A stretch of 64,000 nucleotides of DNA, taken from assembly GCA_946894095.1 (NCBI GenBank), contig OX335647.2, positions 22,462,001-22,526,000 on the forward strand. The letters run 5' to 3'. A model generated the notes under the pieces. That model worked only from the letters and a program-made list of their open reading frames with translations, searched no databases and had not been told where the DNA came from. This DNA comes from Incurvaria masculella (Eukaryota > Arthropoda > Insecta > Lepidoptera > Incurvariidae). A program made the position numbers and the translations under genes. Shown here piece after piece: positions 12,353-23,127 of this stretch (positions are counted from its first letter, which is position 1; each line of letters starts with the position of its first letter).

Positions 12353-13455
12353 AAAAACCCAGATTAACATAAATATGGATTGGACCATAATGCTAGGTCT
12401 GTGGATTGGACAGACTTCATCTGGTCCATGGGTGTCCGGGGAGGGAGTTACTCAAACCACGTATCCTAGGTATGGAAATTAACTAACAAAAAAATAACCA
12501 CACATTTCCAGCGTTTTTACTTCATGGCAGCCTTCGGGGGTACCATTTTCCAGGCAGCAACAATAACCTAAAGTCACGTGATTTTTGGGTAGCATCAGGT
12601 GTACAGATTGAGCTGCGCACGGGAAAGACGCACCACCGCCAGGGTTCTAGTTATCTGCCGGCACCAGTACTTTACTCAGCATTCGACTTCTAGGCGATGC
12701 TAAATATAAGAGGAACTGGTTATTGTGAAAGATAAAGGTTCCTTCTGAATTTCTGTTCTTTTCGAAGCACTTCAAATATAAGTGTTACAGGTTTCACACT
12801 AGTCGAAAGTTTCAAGTTCGAAATTTAGAGGAAATTTGATGAAATCCTAATCTTGTACAAACATTTGTATGCTCTTTAATCCAAGTTTTCTATAGTCATA
12901 TCAAACTTGGTGGAATTAATAGAAGACATGTAATGGATCCCTTTTCTTAAACTCGAGAACAATCAAAGAGGCGTTTTTAATTAACCTAAAGTATTATATG
13001 GCGTCACGGTTTAGAATGGACGGACAGACAGACAGATAACTAGATCTGGAAAAAGGGGTCGTTTTACACCTCTTGAGGTACCCGAAACTACTCCTAATAA
13101 TTGTGTCAATCGGTTTGTTATCGAATCGGATGTGTTGCAATCATATTTTTTTTCTGCCTCCCATGCATTCATTACGCGGAAAATATTCTTACGCCAACCA
13201 CCGCTAGACGTACGGCTATAAAAGGCTGCCAGTCAACTCGATAAGGGTGGAGGGACGAACAATGGCAAAGGAAGGGGGAATGAGCTAAAAGCTACATTAG
13301 GAAGTTACTTATATATGTGCGAGTAACTCAGAACGTATTTGGTTGGAGTGAGTCTGCGTGTTATGTGCGGCGGCACCAAGTGAGTCTACCGAATCCGTTT
13401 TTAGACAGTTCTTTAAACGGTAAAAATAAAATGCAAAAACGTGTAAAATAAACAT

Positions 13456-13747
13456 TAAAAAAACCGACCAAGTGCGAGTCGGACTCGCACACGAAGGGTT
13501 CCGTACCATCGTAAAAGATTTAATACAAAAAAAACACGTTTTTTATTTTAATTAATTTTTAATTTTACCTATTTGTTGTTATAGCGGCAAAATGAATACA
13601 CACTCTGTGAAAATTCCAGCTGTCTATATGTTACAGTTACTGAGATACAGCCCTGTAACAGACAGACGGACGGACGGACGGACGGACGGACAGCGGAGCC
13701 TTAGTAATAGGGATCCGTTGGCACCCTTTGGGTACGGAACCCTAAAA
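13456..13747 (+). repeat. GGGTTCCGTACC-family repeat, copy 2
   Basis: AAAACCGACCAAGTGCGAGT at the left and TTTGGGTACGGAACCCTAAA at the right. Contains an (ACGG)n run at 13670-13690. Confidence 0.8.
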
Positions 13748-14554
13748 AGGCCAAATGGTTGAAAGCAACGAAATGGCTAAGTGGTACCACCACATTAAGA
13801 AATTCGATTTTTATGGTTTATTTGTTAAATGATTAAAAAACTAAATTCAAGCTTTAAACCAGGCAACACGTTAGTCATGTACCCATCTTCGTTAAGAGGA
13901 TCAATTTCCATAGTCATAGTCAAATTAAGTTTTTTTTTACTCATATTTTGAACATTAAAATTAAATTGAACATAGCTACATCTGCGCCTTTTGGTTTTTT
14001 CATATCATAACTTGCATCCATGATATACGTCTTTCTGTATTTGCATACACATTTTAAGATGCATTTATCACTGATGTGAGGTAATTTGTAAAAAAATCAA
14101 ACAAAAAAGTACAGACGTAGCTCTCAGTTGATTCATTTAATGTGCACAATATTTCTTAATTTAACTGAAGAATCAGGCACGAGCCATTGTTTTATGGAAC
14201 ATGATTACCTCATTACGCGCTTAATTCTGGCTTTCAATGAAAGGCCCAGACTCCCAGTTGTGTCTCTCATGGAACCAGTCGACGGCGACATACATGAGGT
14301 AGTCACTTGAATCTTAAACTACATATTTGCAAAAAAAAAACAATCATAATATCACCAGGATTTATGAAACAAAAAATAGCCACCGACGTGACGTAGTTGG
14401 TACGATGAGGAAACTCCGTTTAACGTACGCACGATGCATCCATATAGTATTTTCTAACAGACACGGATGACATCACACCAACGAACAGCCGTGATATGAG
14501 CACAGAATATATCAGGCCATCACACCTCATTCCATGCCCATTGTTCGATCATTA

Positions 14555-14632
14555 ATTCATAATACATTGAACTCAACGCAAAACACGGACAATTTTCCCG
14601 GTCGCTGTGGCCATCTTTCATTCGATGCGAAG
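14555..14632 (-). repeat. SINE body fragment
   Basis: ACATTGAACTCAACGCAAAA...CGGACAATTTTC...TTTCATTCGATGCG matches the body of the SINE family at 20300-20385. Confidence 0.45.
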
Positions 14633-15289
14633 AACAAAGGCTGGTCAACGGAACCCAGTGTACAGAATGTGTAACATTTATAATGAAAGGCAAGACGAAT
14701 ATGATATTTTTAACGAAAACGAAAAAATTAAGAAATGTGTTAAACTTAAATATGTAACCTAAGAGAAACTCCTGCTATACTATGTCATTGTTTGTTCTGT
14801 GTGTATCACTTCACTTTATTTGTAACATGATTTGTGTTTTTTAAAACGTGATTTTTTTTCTATGTCTTAACTTACTTTCATGTTTTTTTTTATTACTTAC
14901 TGTGGCAATGTCATCTAAACTATATAATCTATTCCGTGTGTTTTAGTGAGCAATATTTAGGATATAGGCTATTGTTATAATTGTTAATTTTTTTACTACT
15001 TCATTTGGTCTATATCTGTTTTTTCTCCATATATAAATAAATAAAGGTTTCGTTAGTCCGCTCGTGCACCGGATCTTCTGAGCACGTGGTGGCTTCGGCC
15101 GTCTATTCTTGGAATTCCTTGTCCAGGAATCAGGAGATTCCCGCCGAGAAAAATCGCTTATTAAATCGTATTTCCCGACGGAAATTTCCCCTTCCTCGGC
15201 TGCCGCTACAACATCAATAACGCTATCGCTAAGGGTGGAGATAGTTCACATACGAGATGTGACGTTTCGATCACACGACAATGCGGTCA

Positions 15290-15540
15290 TATTGGTAACG
15301 TATTCTCGTTGAGTTTACGTTTTTAAAGCGATGTGACGCAGAAACAAGTACTAGCATAAAGGCTTTCCCCGAAGGGGGGAAATCTCGGAAAGTTACCATG
15401 AAAAACCATAGGGTAAAACATGAATGAGTAAATCTGACGTTTAGTTTCTTTTCGTAACATGTTAACTGTCGAAAGACGTGATATTCGATCAAGTGAACTG
15501 AAATTTACCAGTCAGCATGGTTAGAATTGCTACTAAATGC
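15290..15540. repeat. GACGTTTAGTT...CATG palindromic repeat, relative of right-end palindrome centre
   Basis: AAATCTGACGTTTAGTTTCT, CGTAACATGTTAACTG and AAAGACGTGATATTCGATCA recall the motif order at 17060-17240 and 40075-40190 and the centre sequence near 62720-62800. Confidence 0.4.
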
Positions 15541-16161
15541 TCAGATTGAATCACTCACTTGTCTGTTAATCCGGAGATTTTATTTACCATTGGAACCACC
15601 CTGGTTTGTTTCCCGGGTCAGAGGTTCGTGTGATATTCTTGCTAGTCGCTGGCGGATTGCACTTATTGTTCTTCTAAGAAATATGAGTAATCTGTGCCAT
15701 GTGCGAATGTTCGATTTCGCAACTCCGCACGCCTTGTCACATCACTTAGCGAGAAATAAATAATAGCGACAGTCTGCAAAGGGTTTTCAAGAATTTAGCA
15801 TGAATATCTTAGCCGGAATTTAGCTCTGTGGGAGATTTCTTTGAAGGAGCAGCCTATGTAACGAAATATAAGGAAGGTCCTGACGTGGTACCTAGTTCCT
15901 ATGTAGTGTTTCATTATTGCATCATTAACAGTATGTAGGTGTACGTGTTATTAGTCATGAATGTCCAGTTATATGAAAAAAGTTATTCTACTGTTGTGCT
16001 AGAGTCATTGCAATTCATCTTTTTAAATCTATTTCGGAGGGCACAAATACTGAAAGGTCTCGTGCGTACTTATTTTTTTTAGTTTAGCTGTCAACTTTAT
16101 TGAAAGTAAAAATTGTCAGGTTCACTAGTCCTCAGGGTTACTTTCTCAGTCCAGAGCCGGT

Positions 16162-16502
16162 AGTACCAGTTCTCACCTGATTTGGCGTCTACGTAACTTC
16201 GAAGTTCCGTAAAAAAGTCAAACTCCATAAAAGTTTTTACTAGATATTCTGTGGTTTTACTTCTTCAAGCTGTCAAAGTCAAACTCGGACATCAGATTTT
16301 TATGAAAACGCGGAGTCGACGTAAACGGCAACGTCGACGTATTTACGGCAACGTTGAGTAAGCTGTCAAATCAAACTCGGACTCGCAAATGGTACCTAGT
16401 TCGCTTAACGCCCACTGCGCGCGCTCTTAAATTTCTCCATACATTTGAAAACGCCAGTCGATCGGTTTGCCGTAAACGCCAATTTAGGTGACAACTGAGA
16501 CT
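16162..16502. mobile_element. MITE (CACCTAAATTGGCGTTTACG family), copy 2
   Basis: From CCAGTTCTCACCTGATTTGG to CGCCAATTTAGGTGACAACT; an almost full-length copy with the same body motifs as the other three. Confidence 0.8.
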
Positions 16503-17059
16503 TCGGCTACAGATCTATTTGGCATTTATCGATCACGGCTTTGTTTCAGGTTTAGGTCCAGTTGTAAAGTGTTAATAACAACCTCACTCAAAACTGCGGT
16601 AGGTAGAACTCAGTTCCAGGTTAATGCCAACGATGTTGCCACTAAAATAGATCTTTTTGACCAGCGTGTGAGTAATAATGGCAACCTTCAGAACTGTATG
16701 AGACTTAAAAATGCTAGACTCCAATTATTTCTGACTGATTAGCACAAACGCGCAGATTTTAGCTCCAATGCTGCCAGCCCAGATCATTTGCACTTCGCGT
16801 GTGACCGACTGAGACTGTTCTAGAATATATCAATATTTCCCACAGCACAAGGGACCTCCTGAATTAACCATTTCGTCGTTTCCGATTTATCCTCTACGGA
16901 GTCACAGCTTTTGTTCACGGAAATCAAGCGGTTGGAACCAGTCAATCCAGTTTGACACGAATTAAATGTGCTATCTTTGCATTCAATATATGAACATTTA
17001 GCATAAACGAATGGAGGAAAATAAATGAATTAAAAGCATAGTAATAAAATTGGTCACAT

Positions 17060-17245
17060 AAATGTTGGCTCTCGGGTAAAATAACTCACCGGGTGAAGAG
17101 GCAAATGAGTGATTTATTCGGACGTTTAGTTGCAGTTTCGTACCATGCTAACTGGTGAAGTTCAGTTCACTTGGTCAGATAACGTGTCATTTGACGGTAA
17201 ACATGGTACGAAATTAAACTAAACGTCAAATTTAATCAGCCACTA
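17060..17245. repeat. AACTCACCGGGTGAA...GACGTTTAGTTG repeat
   Basis: Inverted halves GGACGTTTAGTTGCAGTTTC / GAAATTAAACTAAACGTC around TACCATGC / ACATGGTA. Same family as the centre of the palindrome at 62.7 kb. Confidence 0.55.
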
Positions 17246-17299
17246 GCCCGGCGTAGGCAATGTCGGATTTTGTATGGAAGGTGCTGCCTTTTTTCATTC

Positions 17300-17555
17300 G
17301 GCCATAAACCAAACTTAGTCATTTTTGTTAAGAATAATGTTACAAACAAAATTTAAGACATGTTTATGCCTAACTGCAGTCCAAATTAAGTTATAAGGGT
17401 CAGAAGTTCAAATAAATCAATACGAAAAAAAAAACAATTAAAACTTCTAACCCTTATAACTTTGCATTCAGATGAGACATAAACATGTCATAACAAATTT
17501 TATTTGTAACAATATTCTCAACAAAAATAACTAAGTTCGGTTAAAGGCCAAACAA
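17300..17555. repeat. Foldback repeat
   Basis: Arms of about 100 bp: ACCAAACTTAGTCATTTTTG, AAATTTAAGACATGTTTATG and TTATAAGGGTCAGAAGTT recur complemented after a short A-rich spacer at 17425-17440. Confidence 0.75.
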
Positions 17556-17804
17556 ACAAAAAAAAACCTTGATAATAAAAAGGCACCAATTTCAGGCAAG
17601 GTCTTAACTTATTCTTTGTTCCAGCTTGGTGTGCTAATATGAAACATTTATTATTTGAACCTCTATAAGTCGTATTCAGAGAGCACCTGTCTAAACTTAG
17701 TACGGGATTAGCACCGGACTAACCATACAAAAACCGGTTTAGTCCGGCGGATTAAAGTTAGTCCGCCCAATCTGAATACAATAATATATATTTATACTGC
17801 TGTT

Positions 17805-18325
17805 AAGAATGTTCCGACCCATACAATGTTTTTTTTACACAGAACGCAAAAAGTATTGCACTTTAAGGCACGAATTCGTCAAAAATATTAAATATAGCCA
17901 TAGTTTCAATCATTCACAATTTCAAGTTTAATGGTTTCGTTGCAATTGCCGATTAGAAGTTTTACACCGTTAGATGGCGCTGTTAAATCAAAATCGTATT
18001 TAAATAAATTGTAACAAAACCAATAATCCTGAAATTGTGAAATTGTTTTCGCTGCAAGTAATATTACTATATTAAACTTTTATTATTAAGTCGTGGCTTA
18101 AAGTGCAATACTTTTTGCGTTATGTGTACAAACAACTTTATATGGGTCGGAACAGCCTTAAGGCTGTTCCGAACGAAACCATTAAACCTGAAATTGTGAA
18201 TATGTTTTCGCTGCAACTACTATGGCTATATTTAATATTTTTGACGAATTTGTGCCTTAAAGTGCAATACTTTTTGCGTTCTGTGTAATAAAAACATTGT
18301 ATGGGTCGGAACATCCTTAAGGTTC
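17805..18325. mobile_element. Chimeric double MITE (GTTCCGACCCAT family)
   Basis: A complete copy (17805-18164) ends GGGTCGGAACAGCCTTAAGG. It is joined directly to an inverted half copy ending GGGTCGGAACATCCTTAAGG at about 18322. Confidence 0.75.
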
Positions 18326-18732
18326 CTTCTCTTGTGTGCTTTGGTTCTATGTTTGCGGTATGTAAGTCGAATGGCTATTTGAATGTTTTTATTTACTTTT
18401 GCTAATAATTGTGAGTTTAACGATACAATTGAAACAAATAAAAATCAATGAATTTAAAGGAATAAAGTAGAAGCAGTTGTAAACAACACACGGATCGGTC
18501 GGTTTTCTGTCAATTTTCCTCAAGTTACCTTGCTCTGCAGGCTTATCAAAATTGTATTATTTTTGTAAATATGTGTAAATAGTATTTACTAAATACTCGT
18601 TCAGAGTCCGAATTAAGTAGGTCTCTGGCCACGTTTATTCATTAATATATAATGTATGATTAACATTTATATGTTAGAAAATAATACCTTCTAACTGACC
18701 TTTACCTTAAAAAACACGATTATTGATAGTTT

Positions 18733-19028
18733 TGAGGGTTCCGTACCCAAAGGGTGAAAACGGAACCCTATTACTAAGCCTCCGCTGTCCGTCTGTCCGT
18801 CCGTCTTTCACAGGGCTGTATCTCATGAACCATAATAGGTGGCAGCTGAAATTTTCGCAGAGTATGTATTTATTTTACAGCTATAACAAATAGTTAAAAT
18901 TAAAAAAAATATAAAAATAAAAGGGGGGCTCATACAAAAAACGTGATTTTTTTGTGTTAAATCTTGAACAATGGTACGGAATCCTTCGTGTGCGAGTCCG
19001 ACTCGCACTTGGCCGATTTTTTTGTTTT
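18733..19028 (-). repeat. GGGTTCCGTACC-family repeat, copy 3
   Basis: AGGGTTCCGTACCCAAAGGG at the left, TCGCACTTGGCCGATTTTTT at the right, and a (CCGT)n-type run at 18790-18808. Confidence 0.8.
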
Positions 19029-19268
19029 TAAGCGCCGACCAGGTGCCTCTCGCACCATGTTTGAAGGACCCCAGGTTGTAATTTGGGGGAAATACCTTGT
19101 AAGGGAGTTCATTCCATAGTTCTGCCTTTGCATAGGCGAGGTAGTTTATTACCTTAAGTTCCCAGATCTATTTTTCTAACTTCCTTGCTCCACGTATATT
19201 CCCCGGGGTGCATAACTCACGACTCCGTGGAATCCCTGGCAGCGGGGCGGTGCATGCGCGCCGAGCCG

Positions 19269-19345
19269 CCTATAAATACGCGCCCGCGTGACGTCGAGGA
19301 GCGCGCGCGCGGGCGGTGACGGCGCGCGTCAAACGACGTCACCGG
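19269..19345 (+). promoter_or_regulatory. TATA box and TGACGTC sites in GC-rich patch
   Basis: The plus strand has CTATAAATA at about 19270, flanked by GC-rich sequence. TGACGTCG and GACGTCA motifs (CRE-like) follow downstream. A 22-codon ORF starting ATGGCGAAAAGTCG lies about 80 nt further on. The orientation is antisense to SERCA. No product is recognised. Confidence 0.25.
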
Positions 19346-19804
19346 CGCGCTACAATGGCGAAAAGTCGTCATTTCGCGCTGTCATCGACTTTTCGGTACG
19401 ATATCACCATTTTTTATGACTAGCAAAGTATGTCAATTTTAGGGTTCCTCTAAAGGAAAGAGGAACCCTTTAGATTAGAGGATTATTCCGATGACCACCT
19501 GTCTGTCTGTCAAGACCCTTTTTCTCAGGAACGCGTGGAGGTATTATAAGTTGAAATTAAACTAACATTTCTAGAAATTAAAAAAAAACGGACAAGCGCA
19601 AAAAAGCGTGTTCACGTACCGAGGGTTCCGTCACTGCTGGACATGAACACGACACGGGTCATGTTGGAGATATCACGAGTCAGAATGCGAAACGAAGAAA
19701 TTCGCCCTCGCATGATGATTATTTGCAATTTTATACAATATTTGCGTTTCGTAAATCTAGCTGTTTCTCAAAAAGTATGACTTTTGAGCAAATGTAATTA
19801 GTTT

Positions 19805-19970
19805 GTGCACAACTACATAAGTGGGCTGGTCACGTCAGCCGAAGAGACGACGACCGTTGGAGTAACCGTGTCCTACACTGGCGGCCGTGGACAGGAAAAC
19901 GGAGTGTGGGAAGACCACCCGCCAGGTGGGACGATGACATCAAGTGCGTCGGCGGAAAGCAGAAAGTATT
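19805..19970 (+). pseudogene. LINE reverse-transcriptase C-terminal fragment
   Basis: The frame from about 19822 reads WAGHVSRRDDDRWSNRVLHW and continues with RSVGRPPARWDDDIK. This is the common C-terminal segment after the RT domain of endonuclease-RT LINEs. It stays open only as far as GGKQ and then runs into SINE-like sequence. No RT core. Confidence 0.65.
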
Positions 19971-20194
19971 TTTTATCCAGTTTAATGTAGCCGTGCAAGA
20001 TAAAAAAGGTTCTAGCATGGCAACTGTATAATAAAAAAAGTGTGTTGGCTATGATGATATACCATGAAAGATGAATTAGCTATCCATGTTCAGTTTCAAC
20101 TGGCTGGCGTGATAATATAGGTATCTCAGTTGGTAAGAACAGCGCTGTATAATCGGAAGGACGCAAGTACAAGCACGAAGGATGCTCCTTTGAA

Positions 20195-20582
20195 AAAAAA
20201 TTTTTTTTATGTGACTGGACATGGATGGCTTATACCACACCTTCTGTCATGGTATTAGTCTAACACACCACATGGGAACTATATGCCATGCCAGGACCTT
20301 CCTTATATTGCACGGCTACATTGAACTGGATGGAAAACACGGACAATTTTCACTGCCGCTTCGAACATCGTTCATTCAATGCGATGGTACCTACCCGGGC
20401 GGGATTAACCCTACCACCTAGTAAGTAAGGAAGGGGACCTACAGTTTATCGTGGAATCCGAACCACGGCCAGCCCTCTCTCAACGGTCGAATGGTCACCC
20501 ATCCAAGACCAGACCGGACCCAGCGTTGCTTAACTTCGGAGAGCGATCTCCGAAGCGTTGCGCCACTGGGCTATTGAGGCTG
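20195..20582 (-). repeat. 5S-rRNA-derived SINE, near full length
   Basis: Read on minus it opens AGCCTCAATAGCCCAGTGGC. It contains CGAAGTTAAGCAACGCTGGG and CTTGGATGGGTGACC (20492-20539), the internal-promoter block of 5S rRNA genes. A body follows with CCGTGGTTCGGATTCCACG, GGGTTAATCCCGCCCGGG, TTCCATCCAGTTCAATGTAG and GGTCCTGGCATGGCA. It ends CATCCATGTCCAGTCACAT and an A-rich tail. About 390 nt, no ORF. Confidence 0.8.
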
Positions 20583-21137
20583 ACAGATATATATGATACA
20601 GATATATGACAGACAAATATATGATGACTATTGCATGTAATGTATGTCAGTAATGCGGACATGACCTCAAACGGGAAGAAGTTCAATGTCGTCCATGCAA
20701 CAAATGTCAAAGGCAAAGTTCACAAAGGTCAAACGGTTTGACGGCACAACACGTCGAGTATGAAAATCATAGCAAGCCAATGCGCCGGTGAAGCCGCAGA
20801 GTCAACAAACAAACGCCAGACTCGCGGAACCCAGCATCATCCTCGCAATGTTGAGGCAATCCTGACTGTCAGGCGGTACGGACAAGATCAAGGCACGAGA
20901 CGACGGTCAATACGAGTCTTCTGGGCAAACTTGCAAGTGGATCTTATCTGTCGTGTCTCTTTACACACACCCATTCTGCAATGAGGAAATCTAAAGGTGG
21001 CGACTGACTGGAGCATTTGCTCGATGCGAATATTCACATCGAGCATTTGCTCGTTGTGAGCAAATGCTCGAGCCACCTGAATATTCGTCGCGAATATTTG
21101 TTACACGGTGCTCCACCTCCAGCCACTTGTATCCGAA

Positions 21138-23127
21138 ATGGCGGACGAAGAGTTAGTGTGTGCTGCGTTCCTTTTAGTTCGATATTGCTATTTAAAGAAG
21201 AGAAGAAAGCGCATTTGGACGACAAATTTGCTCCAAATGAGAAATAAAGCTGGCGGTTTGACCTTGATGAATATTTTGAAAAATCAAGAAATCAGCGGTC
21301 AATACAAGAACTTTGTGAGAATGTCTTCGACTGACTTCGAATGCCTAATCAATTTAATTGGACCTTTAGTGTGCAAAAAAAACACTAATTGGAGAAAAGC
21401 TATAACAGTGACAGAAAGATTATCTTTAACATTGCGTTTTTATGCTTCTGGTGATTCATTTACAAGCTTGCAGTATCTTTTTAAAATATCCAGACAACGG
21501 ATTGGATTCATCGTTAAAGAAGTCAGTGAAGCGATTGTTGAAGTATTAAAAGACCACATAAAGGTAAGATTTTTTTTTTTATAAGTAAGTAATTTTTAAA
21601 ACAGAGTTATTTATTATTCTAATCAATTAAATCAGCATACTCTTCCAGAAATTCTTGGCTATATACTTGTACTGAGGAGGATTCCTGGTCGTTTCCTTGA
21701 GGTGCTGGCGAAGTGACTTCAGCGTGGGGCGTTACCGGTGAAGTAGGATAAGAATTGGTTCGGTTATTTTCCTGGGGTGACGGCGAAGTTATATCGACAT
21801 AGGACGTTGAAGGTGATGTCACAGAAACATAGTGGGAACGGGAACGGTTAGTTGGTTGACTACCGTAAGCTTGATGAGAAAGTGTAGACATATTATTTGA
21901 GCGGAATGAGGATGTAGGCTGTTGACAGTTATTAGAATATATATTGTATTCATATTCGCCTCGATCGGCACTGAAGACAATGTTAGATATATTCTGCTGC
22001 ACGTTGGTCCTGGTCTGCCGCGAATATGATCTCAATTTATTTGCGATGAAAGATGCAAAAGAGTCACACTCGTCCATTTTATCTTTCGACAGTGTTTCCA
22101 TTTGCTTTCGTTCAGCTGATTTCTTCAAAATGTCAAACGCCGAAGTCATTATTTCGTCCGAATTACAGCCACGTTTTCTTTTTTGAGTACATCGTTGATC
22201 ATTGAGTGGCGGATTTGGTGTAGGTTCCCTATTTTGCTCGGCACTTTGTGTTATACCCGAGGCATATTCATCGCGCAGCTGAAAAATAAAATGTTTTGTT
22301 TGTTACAGGTCCCAACAACTCAAAACGAGTGGCTGAATTTAGCGCAACAGTATGAATCTTTGTGGAATTTTCCTCATTGTGTGGGTGCTGCGGATGGCAA
22401 GCATGTAATGATACAATCACCGATAAACAGTGGCAGTGATTATTATAACTATAAACATTTCTTTAGCATTGTACTATTTGCTATTGTTGATGCAAACTAT
22501 AATTTTATATACGTAAATGTAGGCTGTCAAGGTAGAATTTCGGATGGGGGAGTGTTTAAGAACTGTGAATTATATCAGCGAATTGAAAACAAATCATTAA
22601 ATTTTCCGGAACCAACTCCATTGCCGATGCGGACTCAAAACATTCCATATTACTTTGTGGGTGACGAAGCTTTTGCTCTATCAGAAAATATGATGAAAGT
22701 CTATTCTGGATATCACGCTAAAGGATCTAAGGAGAGAACATTTAATTACAGACTTTGCAGAGCCAGAAGAATTGTGGAAAACGTATTCGGCATATTATCA
22801 GCAGTCTTCCGAGTATTAAGAAAACCGATGTTGTTGGAACCGGAAAAAGCTTCGTTGATAATTATGGCAATAGTACACCTCCATAATTTTCTAAGAAGAA
22901 ATGAAAAGTCCTGTGACACCTACACACCAATAGGAACTTTTGATAAGGAAATAGAAGGAAATGTGACACCCGGAAATTGGAGAAACGACACTGAAACTAA
23001 CACGGGTATGTTACCCCTGCCAAATAGACCACGACGAACTACCAGATCTTTGCAAGAAATACGTAATGAAATTGCCGCATACTGTGTGCAGGAGGGGGCA
23101 CTGAGCTGGCAAGAAAGATATACATAA
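21138..23127 (+). CDS. PIF/Harbinger DDE transposase (exons 21138-21563 and 22309-23127)
   Basis: Two exons join in phase 0 to give 414 aa. The start is the ATG at 21138 ([11 protein letters not shown]); the frame stays open a little upstream but has no ATG. The donor is AAG/GTAAGAT at 21564 and the acceptor is TTGTTACAG ending at 22308. Residues 20-25 are basic (KKRRKR). Residues about 90-130 look like the helix-turn-helix region. The DDE nuclease core is complete: D171 in [11 protein letters not shown]261 in FVGDEAF, and E299 in RRIVENVFG, preceded by [10 protein letters not shown] further conserved-looking D203 lies in AIVDANY. The length is normal for insect Harbinger nucleases and no stop or frameshift is seen. 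The protein should cut and rejoin the element at its terminal repeats, normally needing its DNA-binding partner for nuclear entry and end recognition. AATAAA at 23128-23133 is a polyA signal placed directly after the stop. Confidence 0.92.
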
